Assembly (NCBI RefSeq): GCF_900114255.1
Contig: NZ_FOSL01000016.1
Span: forward strand, 1-64,000
Length of the DNA: 64,000 bases
Origin: Neomesorhizobium albiziae
GTDB taxonomy: Bacteria > Pseudomonadota > Alphaproteobacteria > Rhizobiales > Rhizobiaceae
Reading direction: 5' to 3'
Positions 26,574 through 36,486 of this stretch are shown here, in pieces. A program made the translations under genes and the position numbers. A model generated the notes under the pieces. The model did not search any database. It was not told the origin of the DNA and worked only from the letters and a program-made list of their open reading frames with translations. How positions within the stretch are numbered: position 1 is the first letter of the stretch; each line of letters begins with the position of its first letter.

Positions 26574-26880
26574 TTGTCCCCAAATGATCCTATCGCCGCG
26601 TTCGTTAAGAGCGAACACCTCATCAAGGAAACGAGCGTCGATGCATGTGGTTGCTTATGTCAGCTCAATTCCAACCGTCTACGCCCGACCGGTAGGACGA
26701 GGTTTTCGACCTGGTGCCTTCGCAGTCCCATCCGCCCGTGCTCCGCTCGTCCAGGGCGGATAGACACCACCTGTGGACATCGGTTGTGGGCACCACTTGG
26801 GCAAGGCCGATTCGGCGCAGAACGGCGACCTGATCGGAGAGCTTGAATCCCGCGGATTTCAAGGATTTTTGGGGGCGGCT
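26574..26880. other. Spacer between the hydrolase gene and tRNA-Gln, no gene seen
   Basis: No convincing gene on either strand. This stretch touches the 3' end of the tRNA gene, where an integrated element's attachment core would be expected, but no copy of the tRNA 3' end was noticed elsewhere in the window. Confidence 0.4.
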
Positions 26881-26954
26881 TGGCTGGGGAACCTGGATTC
26901 GAACCAGGACTAACGGAGTCAGAGTCCGTGGGTCTACCGTTAACCTATTCCCCA
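26881..26954 (-). tRNA. tRNA-Gln (anticodon CUG)
   Basis: 74 bases including encoded CCA. The acceptor stem TGGGGAA pairs with TTCCCCA and the discriminator is G. The anticodon arm is ACGGA / CTCTGAC / TCCGT with anticodon CTG, reading the glutamine codon CAG. The T arm carries GGTTCGAATCC and the D arm has AGGTTAACGG. All helices can be drawn without mismatch in the anticodon and T stems. Confidence 0.97.
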
Positions 26955-27018
26955 GCAGGCGGCGTCGACCGATGGCCTTGCCGCTGCTTCGGCGCTCAAA
27001 AGCGCGTTCGCGGCCTGC

Positions 27019-27046
27019 CTTTTAGCCATGACCCGGAAATAGTCAA
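27019..27046 (-). promoter_or_regulatory. Candidate promoter of tRNA-Gln
   Basis: On the minus strand TTGACT (27046-27041) and TAAAAG (27024-27019) are 16 bases apart, about 65 bases upstream of the mature tRNA 5' end. The -35 match is good, the -10 match moderate. Confidence 0.4.
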
Positions 27047-27098
27047 GGGATTGTTCGGCTTTGGTGCCGGGTAATATTGGCGCGGGTAATGCGGGCAG

Positions 27099-28076
27099 TC
27101 ACGGAAGCTCCGACGGCTTGGTCTTGGTGTCCGCGCCCAGCGGGCGCGACCATTGCCGCGCGAACTGCGAGCGCTCGAAGATCAGGACGACGATCAGCGC
27201 CAGCGCCAGCGGCACGATCAGGTAGAACAGGCGGAAGACGAGCAGCGCGGCCAGCACCGCCGCCGGGTCCATTTCCGGAAGGCCGAGCAGGAAAACATAT
27301 TCGAGCACGCCCAGCCCGCCCGGCGCATGCGAAATCTGCGCCACCGAAAACGAGGCGATGAAGACGCCGAGCACGGCGATGAAGCCGGGATTGCCGGCGT
27401 CCGGCAACACGAAATAGATGATCGAGGCGGCCGCCAGCAGCTCCAGCGGGCCGATGATCAGCTGCCGCATGACGATCGGCAGGCGCGGGTAGTGGATGGA
27501 GAGGCCGCGAATCGAAAGCGGCCTCAGGTGCAGCCAGCTGCAGAAGACGTAAATCGCGACGAGGCCGACGAGGAGGAGGCCGGCGGCGAAGGAGAGCCCG
27601 ACCGGGGCGCCTTCGATGTAGCGGTGGATCAGCGACGGTTCGAGGATGAGCACCACGCCCGCCAAGAAGACCGTCGCCAGGATGAAGGTGAACCAGCAGA
27701 TGGCGACGAGGATGCCGACTTCCGCCGCTGTCAGCCCCTTCGACCCGTAGGCCCGGTAGCGGATGACCGCACCCGAAATGACCGAGCCGCCGATGTTGTG
27801 GGAAAGCGCGTAGGTGGTGAAGGAGCAGGCCGAGATGAACAGCCACGGCACTTTCTTGCCGATGTGCAGAAGCGCGATGTGGTCGTAGCCGGCAAGTGCT
27901 GCATAGGCCACGATCGACCCGAGTGCTGCCAGAATCCATTGATGCCACTGGATGGCGGCAAGCCCGTCGCCGACGTCGTCGAGCGAAATTCCGCGCAATT
28001 CCTTGTAGAGCAGCCACGCCGAAAGCACGACCGCGATAAGGCCGATGGCGGGCCAGACATAATCCTTCCACTTCAT
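27099..28076 (-). CDS. YbhN/LPG-synthase-type membrane protein (UPF0104)
   Basis: 325 residues from ATG 28076; the frame is open further but the upstream part is unlikely protein. About eight membrane helices. Family landmarks: TTYALSHNIGGSVISGAVIRYRAY near residue 88 and a late SHAPGGLGVLEYVFL. This is the flippase-like membrane half of MprF or the free-standing YbhN type, in the inner membrane; a lipid- or polyprenol-linked transport role is suspected for the family. First core-type gene after the accessory region. Confidence 0.85.
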   Translation of the reverse strand: MKWKDYVWPAIGLIAVVLSAWLLYKELRGISLDDVGDGLAAIQWHQWILAALGSIVAYAALAGYDHIALLHIGKKVPWLFISACSFTTYALSHNIGGSVISGAVIRYRAYGSKGLTAAEVGILVAICWFTFILATVFLAGVVLILEPSLIHRYIEGAPVGLSFAAGLLLVGLVAIYVFCSWLHLRPLSIRGLSIHYPRLPIVMRQLIIGPLELLAAASIIYFVLPDAGNPGFIAVLGVFIASFSVAQISHAPGGLGVLEYVFLLGLPEMDPAAVLAALLVFRLFYLIVPLALALIVVLIFERSQFARQWSRPLGADTKTKPSELP

Positions 28077-28154
28077 TCCGTGCGGGCCGCTCCTTTTGCC
28101 TGGAGTTGCGCACGCCATTGCGGCGCGCAAAGGACACTCCGGGTTTTGAATTTT

Positions 28155-28295
28155 GAGGCGGTTTGAAAATCCGTCAGGGCGGGCTGCAAATGGCGATTTC
28201 TGCGCTTCCGGTGCTCACGTACCCAAATGTACGCTGCGCGCCGGTTCTCGAAATAACCATTTTCGCCACGCCCTGACGGATTTTCAAACCGCCTC
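28155..28295. repeat. RIME-like palindromic intergenic repeat, copy A
   Basis: A perfect 27-base inverted repeat (28155-28181 against 28269-28295) encloses 87 bases with further internal symmetry, including CTCACGTAC and GTACGCTGC around a six-base loop. The core TTTCTGCGCTTCCGGTGCTC recurs at 40569 and, with one extra base, at 44304. Rhizobia carry such Rhizobium-specific intergenic mosaic elements; assignment is by resemblance. Confidence 0.8.
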
Positions 28296-28589
28296 TTACA
28301 CATCGTGCTTTCCAAAAATCGTTTTGCCGATTTCCTGGGCAGATGCCGTGTGTGACCGAATCGTTGGCACGCTGGATAAACGCACCATGGCGCAGATAGA
28401 ACCGTTTTCTTTGCTGGCAATCAAATCCGAATTTCCCTTCCGTTGAATTCCGGCCCGGCCAACGGGGCGATTGTTCCAAAGCGGGGCTTGGTGATTGCGG
28501 CCGGCGCTGTTAGTCTGATCCCAACGAAAAAGATAAAGCGCGTGCAGCGTCCGTTCACCGGTTCGCGCGGCGCCAGAAGGATAGACAAG

Positions 28590-29948
28590 GTGGAAGACCC
28601 CGATGCCGGCGTTTTGACGCCGGGTGGAGGGGCGTCACAGGGCTTCCAGCCGCCCAGCGGCGGGAGACCGTCCGCCAACCCGGCGCCAGGCCGGCAGGCG
28701 GAAGGCCGGTCCGGCAACGGGCAGGCGCCAGACGCAGCTCCGCATGACAAGCCGAAATGGAAGAAGCGCCGCAAGCGCAGGCGGGGCCGCAAGGTTTTCG
28801 CACGCGACGGTGTGCAGCAGGCGCCTCCTCCCCAGCAGGCAAAGCAGGCCCCGGCGGGCGGCGAAGCGCAACCTGCCACGGAGCCTGTCGCGCCGGCGCC
28901 GCAGGCAGTGGCCGAGGCAGCGCGCCGTCCGTCCTTCCAGGACCTGCCCGTCTACGCCGCGCTCGACCTCGGCACCAACAATTGCCGGCTGCTCGTCGCC
29001 GTTCCCGGGCGTCCGGGCCAGTTTCGCGTGGTCGACGCGTTCTCGCGCATCGTGCGCCTGGGCGAGGGGCTTTCGGCCACCGGCAGGCTGAGCGATGCGG
29101 CGATGGACCGGGCGGTCGAGGCGCTGAAGGTGTGCGCCGACAAGTTGCGCCAGCGCACGGTGCGGCGCGCCCGCCTGATCGCCACGGAAGCCTGCCGGTC
29201 GGCCGCCAACGGCGCCGAGTTCCTGGCGCGAGTGAAGGCCGAAACCGGGCTGTCGCTGGAAATCATCGACCGGCGCACCGAAGCGCGGCTGGCGGTTTCG
29301 GGCTGCGGTTCGCTGGTCGAGCGCGACACCGACGGCGTCGTGCTGTTCGATATCGGCGGCGGTTCTTCCGAAATCGCGCTGGTCGATGTCTCGCGCCAAC
29401 GCACGCCGCGGCTCGCCAACCATATCGTTTCCTGGACATCGCTGCCGGTCGGCGTCGTCTCGCTGGCCGAGCGTTTCGGCGGCCGCGACGTGACGCCCAG
29501 GGTTTTCCAGGCGATGGTCGAGGAGGTGACGGACATGCTCGGCCGCTTCGACGGGCGCCACCGCCTTGCCCATGTGACGTCCGGCGAGCGGTTCCACTTG
29601 CTTGGAACCTCCGGCACGGTGACGACGCTGGCCGGCGTGCATCTGGGGCTCGAACGCTACGACCGGCGCCGTGTCGACGGACTGTGGATGGATCGCCCGA
29701 ATGTCGATTCCATGATCGAAAAGCTGCTCGGCTGGGATTTCAACGCCCGCGTCGCCAACCCCTGCATCGGCGCGGACCGCGCCGACCTGGTGCTGGCCGG
29801 CTGCGCCATACTTGAGGCGATCCGCGGCATCTGGCCGTCTGAGCGGCTGCGCGTCGCCGACCGCGGCCTGCGCGAAGGCATCTTGAGCGAACTGATGGCC
29901 GACGACGGCGTGTGGCGCCGCAACTGGCGGCCGGAAATACGGCAATGA
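28590..29948 (+). CDS. Ppx/GppA-family phosphatase with long basic N-terminal extension
   Basis: About 452 residues from GTG 28590 (AGAAGGA eight bases upstream); the frame is open back to 28443, so the start is uncertain. The first 120 or so residues are Pro/Gly/Ala-rich and contain [17 protein letters not shown], a probable RNA- or anion-binding stretch. The sugar-kinase-fold domain follows: [54 protein letters not shown] and [14 protein letters not shown]. These enzymes hydrolyse polyphosphate or pppGpp. Its stop overlaps the RlmE start as ATGA. Confidence 0.9.
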   Translation: MEDPDAGVLTPGGGASQGFQPPSGGRPSANPAPGRQAEGRSGNGQAPDAAPHDKPKWKKRRKRRRGRKVFARDGVQQAPPPQQAKQAPAGGEAQPATEPVAPAPQAVAEAARRPSFQDLPVYAALDLGTNNCRLLVAVPGRPGQFRVVDAFSRIVRLGEGLSATGRLSDAAMDRAVEALKVCADKLRQRTVRRARLIATEACRSAANGAEFLARVKAETGLSLEIIDRRTEARLAVSGCGSLVERDTDGVVLFDIGGGSSEIALVDVSRQRTPRLANHIVSWTSLPVGVVSLAERFGGRDVTPRVFQAMVEEVTDMLGRFDGRHRLAHVTSGERFHLLGTSGTVTTLAGVHLGLERYDRRRVDGLWMDRPNVDSMIEKLLGWDFNARVANPCIGADRADLVLAGCAILEAIRGIWPSERLRVADRGLREGILSELMADDGVWRRNWRPEIRQ

Positions 29949-30652
29949 CCAAGAAACCAACAAGCACAGGTCCGGGCGGCGCGCGCGTCCTCAGAACGAA
30001 GGTCAAGAAGAAGCGCGGGCTGAAGGATTCATCGCGCCGCTGGCTAGAGCGCCACCTCAACGATCCCTACGTGCAGCGCTCGAAGGCGGACGGGTTCCGC
30101 TCGCGCGCCGCCTACAAGCTGATCGAGATCGACGATAAGCATCATCTTTTGAAGCCCGGCATGCGGGTGATCGACCTGGGTGCGGCACCCGGCGGCTGGT
30201 GCCAGGTGGCGGCAACTCGCATCAAGTCGACCGAAGAGGATCCGCGCGTGGTCGGCATCGATTACCTCGAAATGGACGCCGTGCCGGGTTCGGCCTTCCT
30301 GCAGATGGATTTCCTCGACGATGCGGCACCGGCAAAGCTTGTCGAGACGCTCGGCGGCGAGCCGGACATCGTGCTCTCGGACATGGCGGCGCCGACGACC
30401 GGCCACCGGCGCACCGACCACATCAGGACCATGCATCTGTGCGAAGTGGCGGCCGATTTCGCGATCTCGGTGCTGAAGCCCGGCGGGCACTTCCTGGCCA
30501 AGACGTTCCAGGGCGGCACCGAATCCGGCCTGCTCGACCTTTTGAAGCGGAATTTCCGCTCGGTCCACCACGTCAAGCCGCCGGCGTCGCGCGACGAGTC
30601 GGTCGAGCTTTATCTGCTGGCCAAGGATTTCAAGGGACGCACCGGCACGTGA
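29945..30652 (+). CDS. rlmE: 23S rRNA (uridine-2'-O-)methyltransferase RlmE (FtsJ)
   Basis: 235 residues, the usual bacterial RlmE size plus a basic N-terminal tail. The SAM site is [13 protein letters not shown]. The K-D-K-E catalytic tetrad is visible in [22 protein letters not shown] and SVELYLLA. It 2'-O-methylates U2552 of 23S rRNA in the large subunit. Start at ATG 29945 overlapping the Ppx stop implies coupled translation; the frame's 33 upstream bases belong to ppx. Confidence 0.95.
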   Translation: MTKKPTSTGPGGARVLRTKVKKKRGLKDSSRRWLERHLNDPYVQRSKADGFRSRAAYKLIEIDDKHHLLKPGMRVIDLGAAPGGWCQVAATRIKSTEEDPRVVGIDYLEMDAVPGSAFLQMDFLDDAAPAKLVETLGGEPDIVLSDMAAPTTGHRRTDHIRTMHLCEVAADFAISVLKPGGHFLAKTFQGGTESGLLDLLKRNFRSVHHVKPPASRDESVELYLLAKDFKGRTGT

Positions 30653-30984
30653 ACATCATCGAAAAGGTGTTTTCCGTATCGCCGGCGGTTCGCTACGTGG
30701 CGGTTTATCGCAGCGGCGAACTGGCCTCGCGCCAGCGCGACGGCGCCGAGGGCGCCTCTTCGTCGGAAAGCGACAGATATGAAGAACTGCTGGTCAATCC
30801 GACATTGCTGACGCTGGCGCGCCAGCGCGGCAACATCGACTGCGGCGGCGGCAAGTTTGTCGTCGTCGGCTACGGCAACTTCTATCAGCTCGTCATCGAC
30901 CTGCCGGACGGACATGTCTCCGTGTGCTTCGACCTCGGTTCCAATCCGCTCGCCTATGCAGAAGAGATACGCGCGCTTTTCTAG
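30649..30984 (+). CDS. Conserved hypothetical protein downstream of rlmE
   Basis: 111 residues from GTG 30649, which overlaps the rlmE stop as GTGA. Mixed alpha/beta composition: a strand [15 protein letters not shown], a helix [16 protein letters not shown] and strands [26 protein letters not shown]. The layout resembles small roadblock/profilin-like folds. No family assigned. Tight coupling suggests a role with RlmE or the phosphatase. Confidence 0.75.
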   Translation: MNIIEKVFSVSPAVRYVAVYRSGELASRQRDGAEGASSSESDRYEELLVNPTLLTLARQRGNIDCGGGKFVVVGYGNFYQLVIDLPDGHVSVCFDLGSNPLAYAEEIRALF

Positions 30985-31038
30985 GGTGAGATTCAGGTGA
31001 TGCCGGCCTGCACTTAGACTCAGCCGGCCCGCAGCAGA

Positions 31039-32508
31039 TCAAACCGGCTGTCGCGGCTCTTCCGGATCGGCGAGCCGGTGTCCCGACACAGCATTGCCGG
31101 CGGTGGGGGCGAGCTTGAGAAGCGGGACCACCGAAAGCGCCGAGATGAGGGCGATGGCGAGGAACGCCACGGTGAAGGAATCGGCGCCGATGGCGTGGCC
31201 CGAGAAATAAGCCGCCATCTCCAGCACGCTGCCGCCAACGGCGACGCCGAGCGCGATGCTAACCTGCTGTGCGACAGCGCCGATGGCGGTTGCCTGGCTG
31301 ACCTCGGCGGGCTCGATATCGGCAAAGGTCAGCGCGTTGGTGGAGGTGAAGAACAGCGAGCGCACGAAGCCAGCCACCACAAGGATGGCGATGATCAGCC
31401 ATGGCGGCGTCTGAGCCGTGAATAACGCGTTCACAGCGATCAGGCAGGCGCTGAGCAGGCCCGAGGCGATCAGGATGTTGCGGAAGCCACCCAACCGGAG
31501 CGTTGTCGGGGCCAGGAACTTCATGGCGAAGGCGCCGATGGCCGATGCGAAGGTGAGCATGCCGGACTGGAAGGGGCTGAGCCCGAAGCCGAGCTGGAAC
31601 AGCAGCGGCAAAAGGAAGGGCACCGCGCCGATGCCGATGCGGAAGATCGACCCGCCGATGATGGCCGTCCTGAACACCGGATTGGCGAAGAGTTTCAGGT
31701 TGAGCAGCGGGTTGGTGCGGGTGCGGGCGTGCCTCACATAGAAATAGCCCGACACCAGGCCGGCGATCACCGCCGCGATGCCGACGGAAGGCGGCAGCGC
31801 CGGCAGGCTGACCACCGAGAGGCCGAAGACGACGCCGGACGCCGCGATGGCAGACAGGAAGAAGCCGGGAAAGTCGATCGGACCGGCTCCCTCGGCGGGA
31901 ATGTCGGGCAGGAAGCGGCCGGCCAGCCAGATGCCCAGCATGCCGATGGGCACGTTGATGAGGAAAATCCAGTGCCAGGTGAAATAGGTGGTGATGAAAC
32001 CGCCGACAGGCGGCCCGATCATCGGGCCGATGAGCGCGGGGATGGTGAGCCACGCCATCGCCGAAACAAGCTCGCGCTTCGGCGTCGAACGCACCAGCAC
32101 CAGGCGCGCCACCGGCGTCATCATGGCGCCGCCCATACCCTGGACGAAGCGCGCCGCCACGAAGCCACCGAGCGAACCCGCCGCAGCACAGGCGATTGAG
32201 CCGAGCGCGAAGACGGCGATAGCGGTGCGAAACACCCGCTTGGCCCCATATTTGTCGGCCATCCAGGAACTGATCGGAATGAAGATGGCGAGCGACACGA
32301 GGTAGGCGGTGAGCGCCAGTTTCAGGGCGACGGGGCTGGTTCCGATGTCTTTGGCGATCGCCGGCAGCGAGGTCGCGATCACGGTCGAATCCATGTTCTC
32401 CATGAACAGGGCGACCGCGAGGATGAGCGGGATGGTGCGGTTCAAGGCCAGATCCGGAATTGCGCTCCCGACGGACGCGGGAACGCCGACATCTTCGGCG
32501 GGTAGCAT
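31039..32508 (-). CDS. DHA2-family MFS multidrug efflux transporter
   Basis: 489 residues from ATG 32508; a TTG at 32541 is an alternative. Fourteen-helix DHA2 topology with the first-helix motif LFMENMDSTVIATSLPAIA, motif A DKYGAKRVFRTAI, motif C IGPMIGPPVGGFI and HWIFLINVPIG. Proton-driven export of drugs or related compounds; substrate unknown. It lies about 70 bases downstream of the M48 protease gene on the same strand. Confidence 0.9.
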   Translation of the reverse strand: MLPAEDVGVPASVGSAIPDLALNRTIPLILAVALFMENMDSTVIATSLPAIAKDIGTSPVALKLALTAYLVSLAIFIPISSWMADKYGAKRVFRTAIAVFALGSIACAAAGSLGGFVAARFVQGMGGAMMTPVARLVLVRSTPKRELVSAMAWLTIPALIGPMIGPPVGGFITTYFTWHWIFLINVPIGMLGIWLAGRFLPDIPAEGAGPIDFPGFFLSAIAASGVVFGLSVVSLPALPPSVGIAAVIAGLVSGYFYVRHARTRTNPLLNLKLFANPVFRTAIIGGSIFRIGIGAVPFLLPLLFQLGFGLSPFQSGMLTFASAIGAFAMKFLAPTTLRLGGFRNILIASGLLSACLIAVNALFTAQTPPWLIIAILVVAGFVRSLFFTSTNALTFADIEPAEVSQATAIGAVAQQVSIALGVAVGGSVLEMAAYFSGHAIGADSFTVAFLAIALISALSVVPLLKLAPTAGNAVSGHRLADPEEPRQPV

Positions 32509-32580
32509 GGTTTGTGGTTGCTTGTCGCTGGTTTTCCGCAACTGGACCGTGCATTTGCCGCGGCAATACCAATTGGCGGA

Positions 32581-33678
32581 TCATTTCCCGGGGTTGGATA
32601 TCTCTTCGGCATAACGCCTGGTTTCTTCGATTCGTTCCGGCGTCGCGGGATGGCTGGAGAGGAAATCATTCTTGCCGGTATCGCCGAGCTTGTCGCGCAG
32701 CAGTTCGAAGAAGCGCGCAATCGCGGCCGGATCGTGGCCGACCTTGTGCATGAGCTCGACGCTATAGCGGTCGGCCTCCGCCTCGGCGCCGCGCGAATAG
32801 GACAGCGAAGCCAGCGCCGATCCCTGGACCAGGATGTCCCCGGTGCCTGAACCGATGTCGCCGCCGATCAGCATGATGAGCGCGGTGACACCGGCGGCGC
32901 GGTAAAGCTGCCTGAGGCTGTGCTGGCGTTCGACATGGCCGATCTCATGGGCGAGAACGGCGAGCACCATCTCGTCGTCATCCGCCAGCTCCACGAGTTC
33001 GTCGGTGAGCACGACCGTTCCGTCGGGAAGCGCAAAGGCGTTGGGCCCGATCGTGCCGCCGGCGCGGAAATTCAGCGTATAGGCCGGAGCGTCTTCCGGG
33101 GACGCCGGCGCCGCGGAGCCGCGCAGCGTCAGCTTTGCCATCGCGGCAAATTGATCCGAAAGCGCCTTCTGCCGCTCGATGCTGAGCTTAGTCTCCTCGA
33201 AGAAAGTCTGGTCGAGGGAGACCAGGGCGCCCTGGCTGAGCAGTTTCGGCACGACCGGCGGCGTGACCGCGACCGCGACCTCGACCAGCACCGGCACGGC
33301 GAAACGGTAGAGCACGAAGCAGAAGGCGACGACCAGGGCGGCGAAGAGGATGAGTCGCGGGTGGAACTTTTCGAGGCCGTGAACGAAACCGAAATGCCGT
33401 TTGCCGCGCGGCCGCACCATGTTGTCGATGGTATCGTTGTCGCTGGTCTCGAAGACGCTTCCATCGGGGAAGGTGACGGTGCGCGGGATCGACCCGACGC
33501 GGTCGGATATGGTGAGGGAGGCAAATGGCGCGGAGGCAAGGACCGCGCCGCTGTCGCGGTCGGCGGCGACGACTGTCGCGTCTTGAGAGATGGTCAGCGA
33601 CGCCGCCTTGGCGCGGCCGACGGCTGGCGGACGCCACTGGCCTTCGGCTGAAAGCGGCGGACGGGCTTCAGAAGCCAA
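32581..33678 (-). CDS. M48-family zinc metalloprotease, membrane-anchored
   Basis: 365 residues. TTG 33678 is taken as start because it overlaps the DUF898 stop and follows GGAAGGG by seven bases; further upstream the frame is antisense-like. One membrane segment at about 107-130 (LILFAALVVAFCFVLYRF). The catalytic HEIGH lies near residue 263 with the third zinc ligand in EAEADRYSVELM, and SSHPATPERIEETR is typical of HtpX/YcaL-type proteases. It likely degrades misfolded envelope or membrane proteins. Coupled to the DUF898 gene. Confidence 0.88.
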   Translation of the reverse strand: MASEARPPLSAEGQWRPPAVGRAKAASLTISQDATVVAADRDSGAVLASAPFASLTISDRVGSIPRTVTFPDGSVFETSDNDTIDNMVRPRGKRHFGFVHGLEKFHPRLILFAALVVAFCFVLYRFAVPVLVEVAVAVTPPVVPKLLSQGALVSLDQTFFEETKLSIERQKALSDQFAAMAKLTLRGSAAPASPEDAPAYTLNFRAGGTIGPNAFALPDGTVVLTDELVELADDDEMVLAVLAHEIGHVERQHSLRQLYRAAGVTALIMLIGGDIGSGTGDILVQGSALASLSYSRGAEAEADRYSVELMHKVGHDPAAIARFFELLRDKLGDTGKNDFLSSHPATPERIEETRRYAEEISNPGK

Positions 33679-34768
33679 GGTCGAACCCTTCCAAATCCAT
33701 ATATTCCGACCCGAACGCGCCGCCTTCGTCGCGGACGGTGCCGACATACTCATCGAGCGAACCGGTGGTGTCGAGGGCGGTGACGGTCGCGAGGTATGAG
33801 GCCATGCGGATCGCCGCCCATGGCCGCGCGAAGCCCAGCGTCGCCAGCGTGGCGATGAGGTTGGTGATCGAAATCCAGGCATAGCGACGGCGTCCGATTG
33901 ACGATGCCATGACGTGCCTGCCGTCGATGATGGTCGCGTTAAGGGCGACGTTGCGCGTACCTGCCTGATAGAACAGGCTCGCCACCGCGAAGAGGATCCC
34001 GAGCGGGATCAAGACGATGTAGAGCAGGAAAATCAAGTGAAGCGGCGGAGCCGCGTTTTGTAAATCGATCTGGTTCAGTTGATCATTCATGGCGTAGCCG
34101 ACGACAGTCAGCCACACGAAAATTGCGAGTAAGGTGCCGACTATCATGAAAGCCGGGAGCCACCACTGGCCGTAGAGTTTTCCCAGCCGCGGGTCGCTGG
34201 TGATGGGACGGTCGCCGTAACGCAAATTGCCCAGCGTGTAAGTCCACATCCACCGTGAGGCGAGCGGCAACAATATGCCGAGCGTGCCGTAGGCCAGCGC
34301 GGTACCTAGAATATAAGCCCGGAATGCGCCCCAGTAACCGCCGGTGAAATCGAACCGCACGTTGCGGTAGCTGGTCACCCGCGCGCTGAAGCGCATGCCG
34401 CGCATGACCAGCCAGGGCAGCACGAACAGGAATGCAACGGCGAACAGCAGGCTGGCCAGCGGCGCGAAGGTCGCCAGAAGGTTGTAGGCGACCAGAAGCA
34501 CGACAACGAGGATGCGGCCGATCAGGATCTGCTTTGGCCGGGCGTGATAGTCGAAGGTGGCGCCGGCGAGATGGGTGTTGCCGTAGAAATAGCGCTGGCG
34601 GCGGACTTTCGCCCAGGCCGAATAGATGCCCAGCGTGACGATCGTCAGAAGCACGTTGACGATCCAGATGCCGAAATACTCGCGCACCGTGCCGGTGAAG
34701 GAAAAATTCTCCCGCTGCATATGAATGGCGCGCGGCGCGGCCGCCGGCGCTGTTTCTGTGTCTGCCAT
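33668..34768 (-). CDS. DUF898 (YjgN-type) membrane protein
   Basis: 366 residues from ATG 34768 with GAGGGGG upstream. Several membrane helices; family motifs FSFTGTVREYFGIWIVNVLLT near residue 22, GIYSAWAKVRRQRYFYGNT, FTGGYWGAFRAYI and, late, ARPWAAIRMASYLATVT. DUF898 proteins are inner-membrane proteins of unknown function, often next to an M48 protease as here, suggesting the protease and this protein work together. The last codons overlap the protease start. Confidence 0.88.
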   Translation of the reverse strand: MADTETAPAAAPRAIHMQRENFSFTGTVREYFGIWIVNVLLTIVTLGIYSAWAKVRRQRYFYGNTHLAGATFDYHARPKQILIGRILVVVLLVAYNLLATFAPLASLLFAVAFLFVLPWLVMRGMRFSARVTSYRNVRFDFTGGYWGAFRAYILGTALAYGTLGILLPLASRWMWTYTLGNLRYGDRPITSDPRLGKLYGQWWLPAFMIVGTLLAIFVWLTVVGYAMNDQLNQIDLQNAAPPLHLIFLLYIVLIPLGILFAVASLFYQAGTRNVALNATIIDGRHVMASSIGRRRYAWISITNLIATLATLGFARPWAAIRMASYLATVTALDTTGSLDEYVGTVRDEGGAFGSEYMDLEGFDLGF

Positions 34769-34976
34769 GTTCCCCCTCGTGGCGTTGCGGGCGATCGGCG
34801 CACCGCAACCGCAACTTTGCCGAGAATGCGAACACCCGCAAGGCATGGACGGCACAGCGATCGTCTTTTCAAACGCCAAGATACATGTTACCAGCCCGTG
34901 CCAATCCTGAAAGGGAACTTACGAGTCGGCGCTGCCCAACGGGCCAGCGCCCCTTTTGCATTATTAGGGATAGGCA

Positions 34977-36476
34977 ATGGCAAAGATCATCGAGACCGCA
35001 ACCGGCGCAATGGCGCTGACCTTCGACGACGTGCTCTTGCAGCCCGGTCATTCCGAGGTGATGCCGGGGCAGACCGATGTCTCGACGCGCATTGCCGGCG
35101 ACATCGACTTGAACATCCCGATCCTTTCGGCGGCGATGGATACTGTCACCGAATCGCGCCTTGCCATCGCCATGGCGCAGGCCGGCGGCATCGGCGTCAT
35201 CCATCGCAATTTCTCGCCGGCCGAGCAGGCCGAGCAGGTGCGCCAGGTCAAGAAGTTCGAATCCGGCATGGTCATCAACCCGGTGACGATCGGGCCGGAT
35301 GCGACGCTGGCCGACGCGCTGTCGCTGATGCGGACCTATGGCATTTCCGGCATCCCGGTGGTCGAGAACGGCGGCACAGGCGGCCAGACGGTGGGGCGGC
35401 TGGTCGGCATCCTGACCAACCGCGACGTGCGTTTCGCTTCCGACCCGGCGCAGAAGGTCTACGAGCTGATGACGCGCGAAAACCTGATCACGGTGAAGGA
35501 GAACGTCGACCAGGGCGAGGCCAAGCGCCTGCTTCACCAGCACCGCATCGAAAAGCTGGTGGTGGTCGACAAAAAGGGCAACTGCGTCGGGCTGATCACC
35601 GTCAAGGACATCGAGAAGTCGCAGCTCAACCCGCATGCCTCGAAGGATGCGCAGGGGCGGCTGCGCGTCGCCGCCGCCACCAGCGTCGGCGATGACGGTT
35701 TCGAGCGGGCCGAGCGGCTGATCGAGGCCGGCGTCGACCTGCTCGTCATCGACACCGCTCACGGCCACTCGCAGCGTGTGCTTGACGCGGTGACGCGGGC
35801 GAAGAAGCTTTCCAATTCGGTCCGCATCATGGCCGGCAATGTCGCAACGTCCGCCGGCACCCAGGCGCTGATCGACGCCGGCGCGGACGCCGTCAAGATC
35901 GGCATCGGGCCGGGCTCCATCTGCACCACGCGCATCGTCGCGGGCGTCGGCGTGCCGCAGCTTTCGGCGATCATGTCGGCGGTGGAGACGGCGCAGAAGT
36001 CCGGCGTTTCGGTGATCGCCGACGGCGGCATCAAATATTCGGGCGACCTCGCCAAGGCGCTGGCCGCAGGAGCAAGCGCCGCGATGATCGGCTCGCTGCT
36101 GGCCGGCACCGACGAAAGCCCGGGCGAGGTCTATCTGCACCAGGGCCGCTCGTTCAAGGCCTATCGCGGCATGGGTTCGGTGGGCGCCATGGCGCGCGGC
36201 TCGGCCGACCGCTATTTCCAGGCCGAAGTGCGCGACACGCTGAAACTGGTGCCGGAAGGCATCGAGGGACAGGTGCCCTACAAGGGACCGGTCTCGGGTG
36301 TGCTGCACCAGCTGGCCGGCGGCCTCAAGGCGGCGATGGGTTATGTCGGCGCGCGCGACCTCGCGGATTTCCGCAATCGCGCGACCTTCGTGCGCATCTC
36401 CAACGCGGGCCTGCGCGAGAGCCATACGCACGACGTGGCGATCACCCGCGAGAGCCCGAACTACCCCGGCGCCTGA
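34977..36476 (+). CDS. guaB: IMP dehydrogenase
   Basis: 499 residues, full length. It converts IMP to XMP with NAD, the first step to GMP. The N-terminal [11 protein letters not shown] and [11 protein letters not shown] are invariant. Two CBS domains lie at about 95-215. The catalytic loop [11 protein letters not shown] carries the active-site Cys, and the flap has [10 protein letters not shown]. guaA follows 8 kb downstream on the same strand. Confidence 0.97.
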   Translation: MAKIIETATGAMALTFDDVLLQPGHSEVMPGQTDVSTRIAGDIDLNIPILSAAMDTVTESRLAIAMAQAGGIGVIHRNFSPAEQAEQVRQVKKFESGMVINPVTIGPDATLADALSLMRTYGISGIPVVENGGTGGQTVGRLVGILTNRDVRFASDPAQKVYELMTRENLITVKENVDQGEAKRLLHQHRIEKLVVVDKKGNCVGLITVKDIEKSQLNPHASKDAQGRLRVAAATSVGDDGFERAERLIEAGVDLLVIDTAHGHSQRVLDAVTRAKKLSNSVRIMAGNVATSAGTQALIDAGADAVKIGIGPGSICTTRIVAGVGVPQLSAIMSAVETAQKSGVSVIADGGIKYSGDLAKALAAGASAAMIGSLLAGTDESPGEVYLHQGRSFKAYRGMGSVGAMARGSADRYFQAEVRDTLKLVPEGIEGQVPYKGPVSGVLHQLAGGLKAAMGYVGARDLADFRNRATFVRISNAGLRESHTHDVAITRESPNYPGA

Positions 36477-36486
36477 CGCTTTCGCA

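Noticed and set aside
26665-26862. 65-codon minus-strand frame next to tRNA-Gln
   Set aside because: No ribosome site or family; probably chance.
28155-28295. Possible CRISPR repeat or terminator
   Set aside because: Only one repeat unit per site, no spacers, no T-run; best explained as a palindromic intergenic element.
28635-29963. 442-codon minus-strand frame over the Ppx gene
   Set aside because: Shadow of the Ppx/GppA gene, which has all family motifs on the other strand.
34869-36431. 520-codon minus-strand open frame across guaB
   Set aside because: Exact antisense of a textbook guaB gene; no motif or ribosome site.
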